From CALGLS01 sp964508085 (GTDB taxonomy: Bacteria > Bacteroidota > Bacteroidia > Chitinophagales > Saprospiraceae), in NCBI GenBank assembly GCA_964508085.1, contig CAZDTI010000214.1, positions 1 through 14,875 of the forward strand: DNA of 14,875 bases. The letters are read 5' to 3'. The notes below the pieces were generated by a model that was not told the DNA's origin, searched no databases, and saw only the letters and a program-made list of their open reading frames with translations. Below, one piece after another: positions 13,182 to 14,875 of the stretch (positions within the stretch are counted from its first letter, which is position 1; each line of letters begins with the position of its first letter). A program made the translations under genes and the position numbers.

Positions 13182-14875
13182 CTAAGAACTAACGTGTTTC
13201 TTCTCCTTCTTTCCCATCATTAAATAATATATCACAAAAGAAACCAAAAAGCCAGAAAACCAAGACAACTTATAAAGCGCCTCCAAAGCCGGAACATACA
13301 AACCAACTATTGCCGTACCCACCCCAACAACCAGCGCAACAATTGCAGCCGGATTAAAACCATTAGAATACGTGTAAGCACCTTGTTTTTTATATAACTC
13401 TGCCAACTGGATTTTCTTCTTTCGAACAAGATAATAATCAGATAACATAATCCCAAGCACAGGCCCTAAAAGGCCACTTATAAAAATCAAGATACCACTA
13501 ATTTCGTTAAGCAATAACCAAGGGCAAATAATGATTCCAATAATGCCAGTGATGATGCCGCCTGTGCGGAAACTGATTTTCTTAGGATTTACATTAGAAA
13601 AAGCATTGGCCGGAGCAATTACATTCGCTGCAATATTGGTACTCAGAGTAGCGATGATCATAGCGATTTGAGAAAAAATAACGACGACTGGATTTTCAAA
13701 TTTTGACAGTAAGCTAACCGGATCCCAGGGCGCATCGGCCCCAATAAGAATATCGTCGAAGTTGATCACCGCAGCGCAGGTGACAAAGATGCCGACAAAA
13801 GAATAAAGAAGCATGGTGCCGGGAAGGCCGATAAATTGTCCGGCGACTTGTGCTTTTTGGGTGGCGGCATAGCGAGTGATGTCGGCAATGCTTAACGACA
13901 TCGTTGCCCAGAAGCCAACCATGATGGTCAGCCAAAGCAGGTAAGACCATAATTTACTACTGATTCCTTTTTCGCTGGTCGAACGAGCTTTTGCCGCGAC
14001 AATACTGGATTCATTGCCTTGCTGCCGCAGTTGTATTTTTACATCGGAGGGATTGTTATTTCCTAAAGAAATGGTCAAAGGTGTTTCGGCATTGGCAGCA
14101 ATTTTTTGCCAAGTTCCATTTTTACCGTCCTGAATAATTTGGTATTCACTGGCTTTGATTTGCCCTTCTTTATTTTTAATTGGATTAATATCCAGAAAAT
14201 AGACATCGTCTTTTTGATAGGTTTCCGCAGCAGGGACTTCGAGTTGTTTGCTTTGCTCCAAAACAATTCCAAAACCACCGGCTTGCGTTGCGCCCCAACC
14301 AATCATGGCCACACCAATTAAGACTAAAATCGGAGCCGCATATTGTTCCAAAAACTTGATGCTTTCCGTTCCTTTCCAGATGAAGTAAATATTGAGCAAC
14401 CAAAACAATCCAAAGCCTACAAATTTTCCAAAGGTTAAACCTATAGCCGGATCGGTTCCACTAAGCGCACAATAGATCGCATAGAATGCCAGCCCTCCAA
14501 TCCAGGTCTGAATTCCAAACCAACCACAGGCCACAACGGCCCGTACAATCGACGCAATGTGAATGCCATTGATGCCAAATGAAGAGCGACCAATAACGGG
14601 AAAAGGGATACCATATTTCACCCCGGCATGCCCATTCAATACCATAGGAATCGTAATAATGACATTGGCCAAACCAATAATTATCAATGCTTCTAACCAG
14701 GACATGCCATCCAAAATCATGTAGGAGGCCAAGAGATAAGTCGGAATGCAAACCGCCATGCCGACCCACAGCGCGGCCAAATGCCACTTGGTCCAGGTGC
14801 GTTTGGATTTGGGGACTGGCGCTAAATCTTCGCTGTATAAATCGGAAGCGGAAAGGTCTTCTTTTAATTCAATGA
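13182..14875 (-). CDS. NCS1-family nucleobase/hydantoin:cation symporter, N-terminus cut by the right edge
   Basis: Visible are 563 residues; only the first part of the N-terminal tail lies beyond the edge. The sequence enters with LYSEDLAPVPKSKRTW, a hallmark of NCS1 permeases, followed by helix 1 (LAALWVGMAVCIPTY). The TTG at 14780 is internal, not the start. Helix 3 has GWFGIQTWIGG, placing Trp118 and Gln122 (visible numbering) with the spacing of substrate-binding Trp117/Gln121 in Mhp1. Helix 6 has GFWATMSLSIADITRYA, whose Trp matches Mhp1 Trp220. Helix 8 has the conserved STNIAANVIAP. It would import uracil, thymine, dihydropyrimidines, hydantoin or allantoin with Na+ or H+; the cluster favours pyrimidines. 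An extra hydrophilic stretch of about 80-100 residues lies between helices 5 and 6 (about 13956-14252). It is the promoter-proximal gene of the cluster in this window. Confidence 0.92.
   Translation of the reverse strand, partial: IELKEDLSASDLYSEDLAPVPKSKRTWTKWHLAALWVGMAVCIPTYLLASYMILDGMSWLEALIIIGLANVIITIPMVLNGHAGVKYGIPFPVIGRSSFGINGIHIASIVRAVVACGWFGIQTWIGGLAFYAIYCALSGTDPAIGLTFGKFVGFGLFWLLNIYFIWKGTESIKFLEQYAAPILVLIGVAMIGWGATQAGGFGIVLEQSKQLEVPAAETYQKDDVYFLDINPIKNKEGQIKASEYQIIQDGKNGTWQKIAANAETPLTISLGNNNPSDVKIQLRQQGNESSIVAAKARSTSEKGISSKLWSYLLWLTIMVGFWATMSLSIADITRYAATQKAQVAGQFIGLPGTMLLYSFVGIFVTCAAVINFDDILIGADAPWDPVSLLSKFENPVVVIFSQIAMIIATLSTNIAANVIAPANAFSNVNPKKISFRTGGIITGIIGIIICPWLLLNEISGILIFISGLLGPVLGIMLSDYYLVRKKKIQLAELYKKQGAYTYSNGFNPAAIVALVVGVGTAIVGLYVPALEALYKLSWFSGFLVSFVIYYLMMGKKEKKHVSS

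Overview
The window looks like chromosomal DNA from a member of the Bacteroidota. Supporting signs are exported proteins whose signal peptides end in short A/S-Q motifs (FSQ, NAQ), AT-rich leaders with no clear Shine-Dalgarno sites, one exact Bacteroidota-type -7 box (TAnnTTTG), and GC-rich structured intergenic repeats set in AT-rich spacers. I cannot place it more precisely. There are no tRNA or rRNA genes, CRISPR arrays, transposases or phage genes.

Left part (1-5450, mostly plus strand, AT-rich): a possible gene fragment leaving the left edge on the minus strand, then six single-domain genes. These are a HAD-family hydrolase, a secreted patatin-like lipase, an AraC-family regulator, a secreted YbhB/YbcL-type PEBP protein, a DinB-like four-helix protein and a class I SAM methyltransferase. 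A 13-bp palindrome and a promoter-like box lie between the AraC gene and the PEBP gene. A chain of palindromes fills the PEBP-DinB gap.

Right part (5555-14875, all minus strand): a reductive pyrimidine-catabolism cluster. In the direction of transcription it reads NCS1 nucleobase/hydantoin permease (cut by the right edge), a lipoprotein, a secreted helical-repeat protein, dihydropyrimidinase (hydA type), beta-ureidopropionase, PreT and PreA. Together these would import uracil or thymine, reduce the ring (PreTA), open it (HydA) and hydrolyse N-carbamoyl-beta-alanine to beta-alanine, CO2 and ammonia. All catalytic motifs examined are intact. The two exported proteins of unknown function are not part of the known pathway.

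The most notable non-genic feature is that five of the six gaps inside this cluster carry a structured repeat, from at least four unrelated families. One family occurs as a 63-bp short form and a 252-bp long form that closely bracket the lipoprotein gene. The permease also carries an unusual hydrophilic insertion of about 80-100 residues between two membrane helices. No clearly new biological system is evident. The best candidates for a second look are the repeat pair around the lipoprotein gene, the permease insertion and the two exported proteins embedded in the catabolic cluster.
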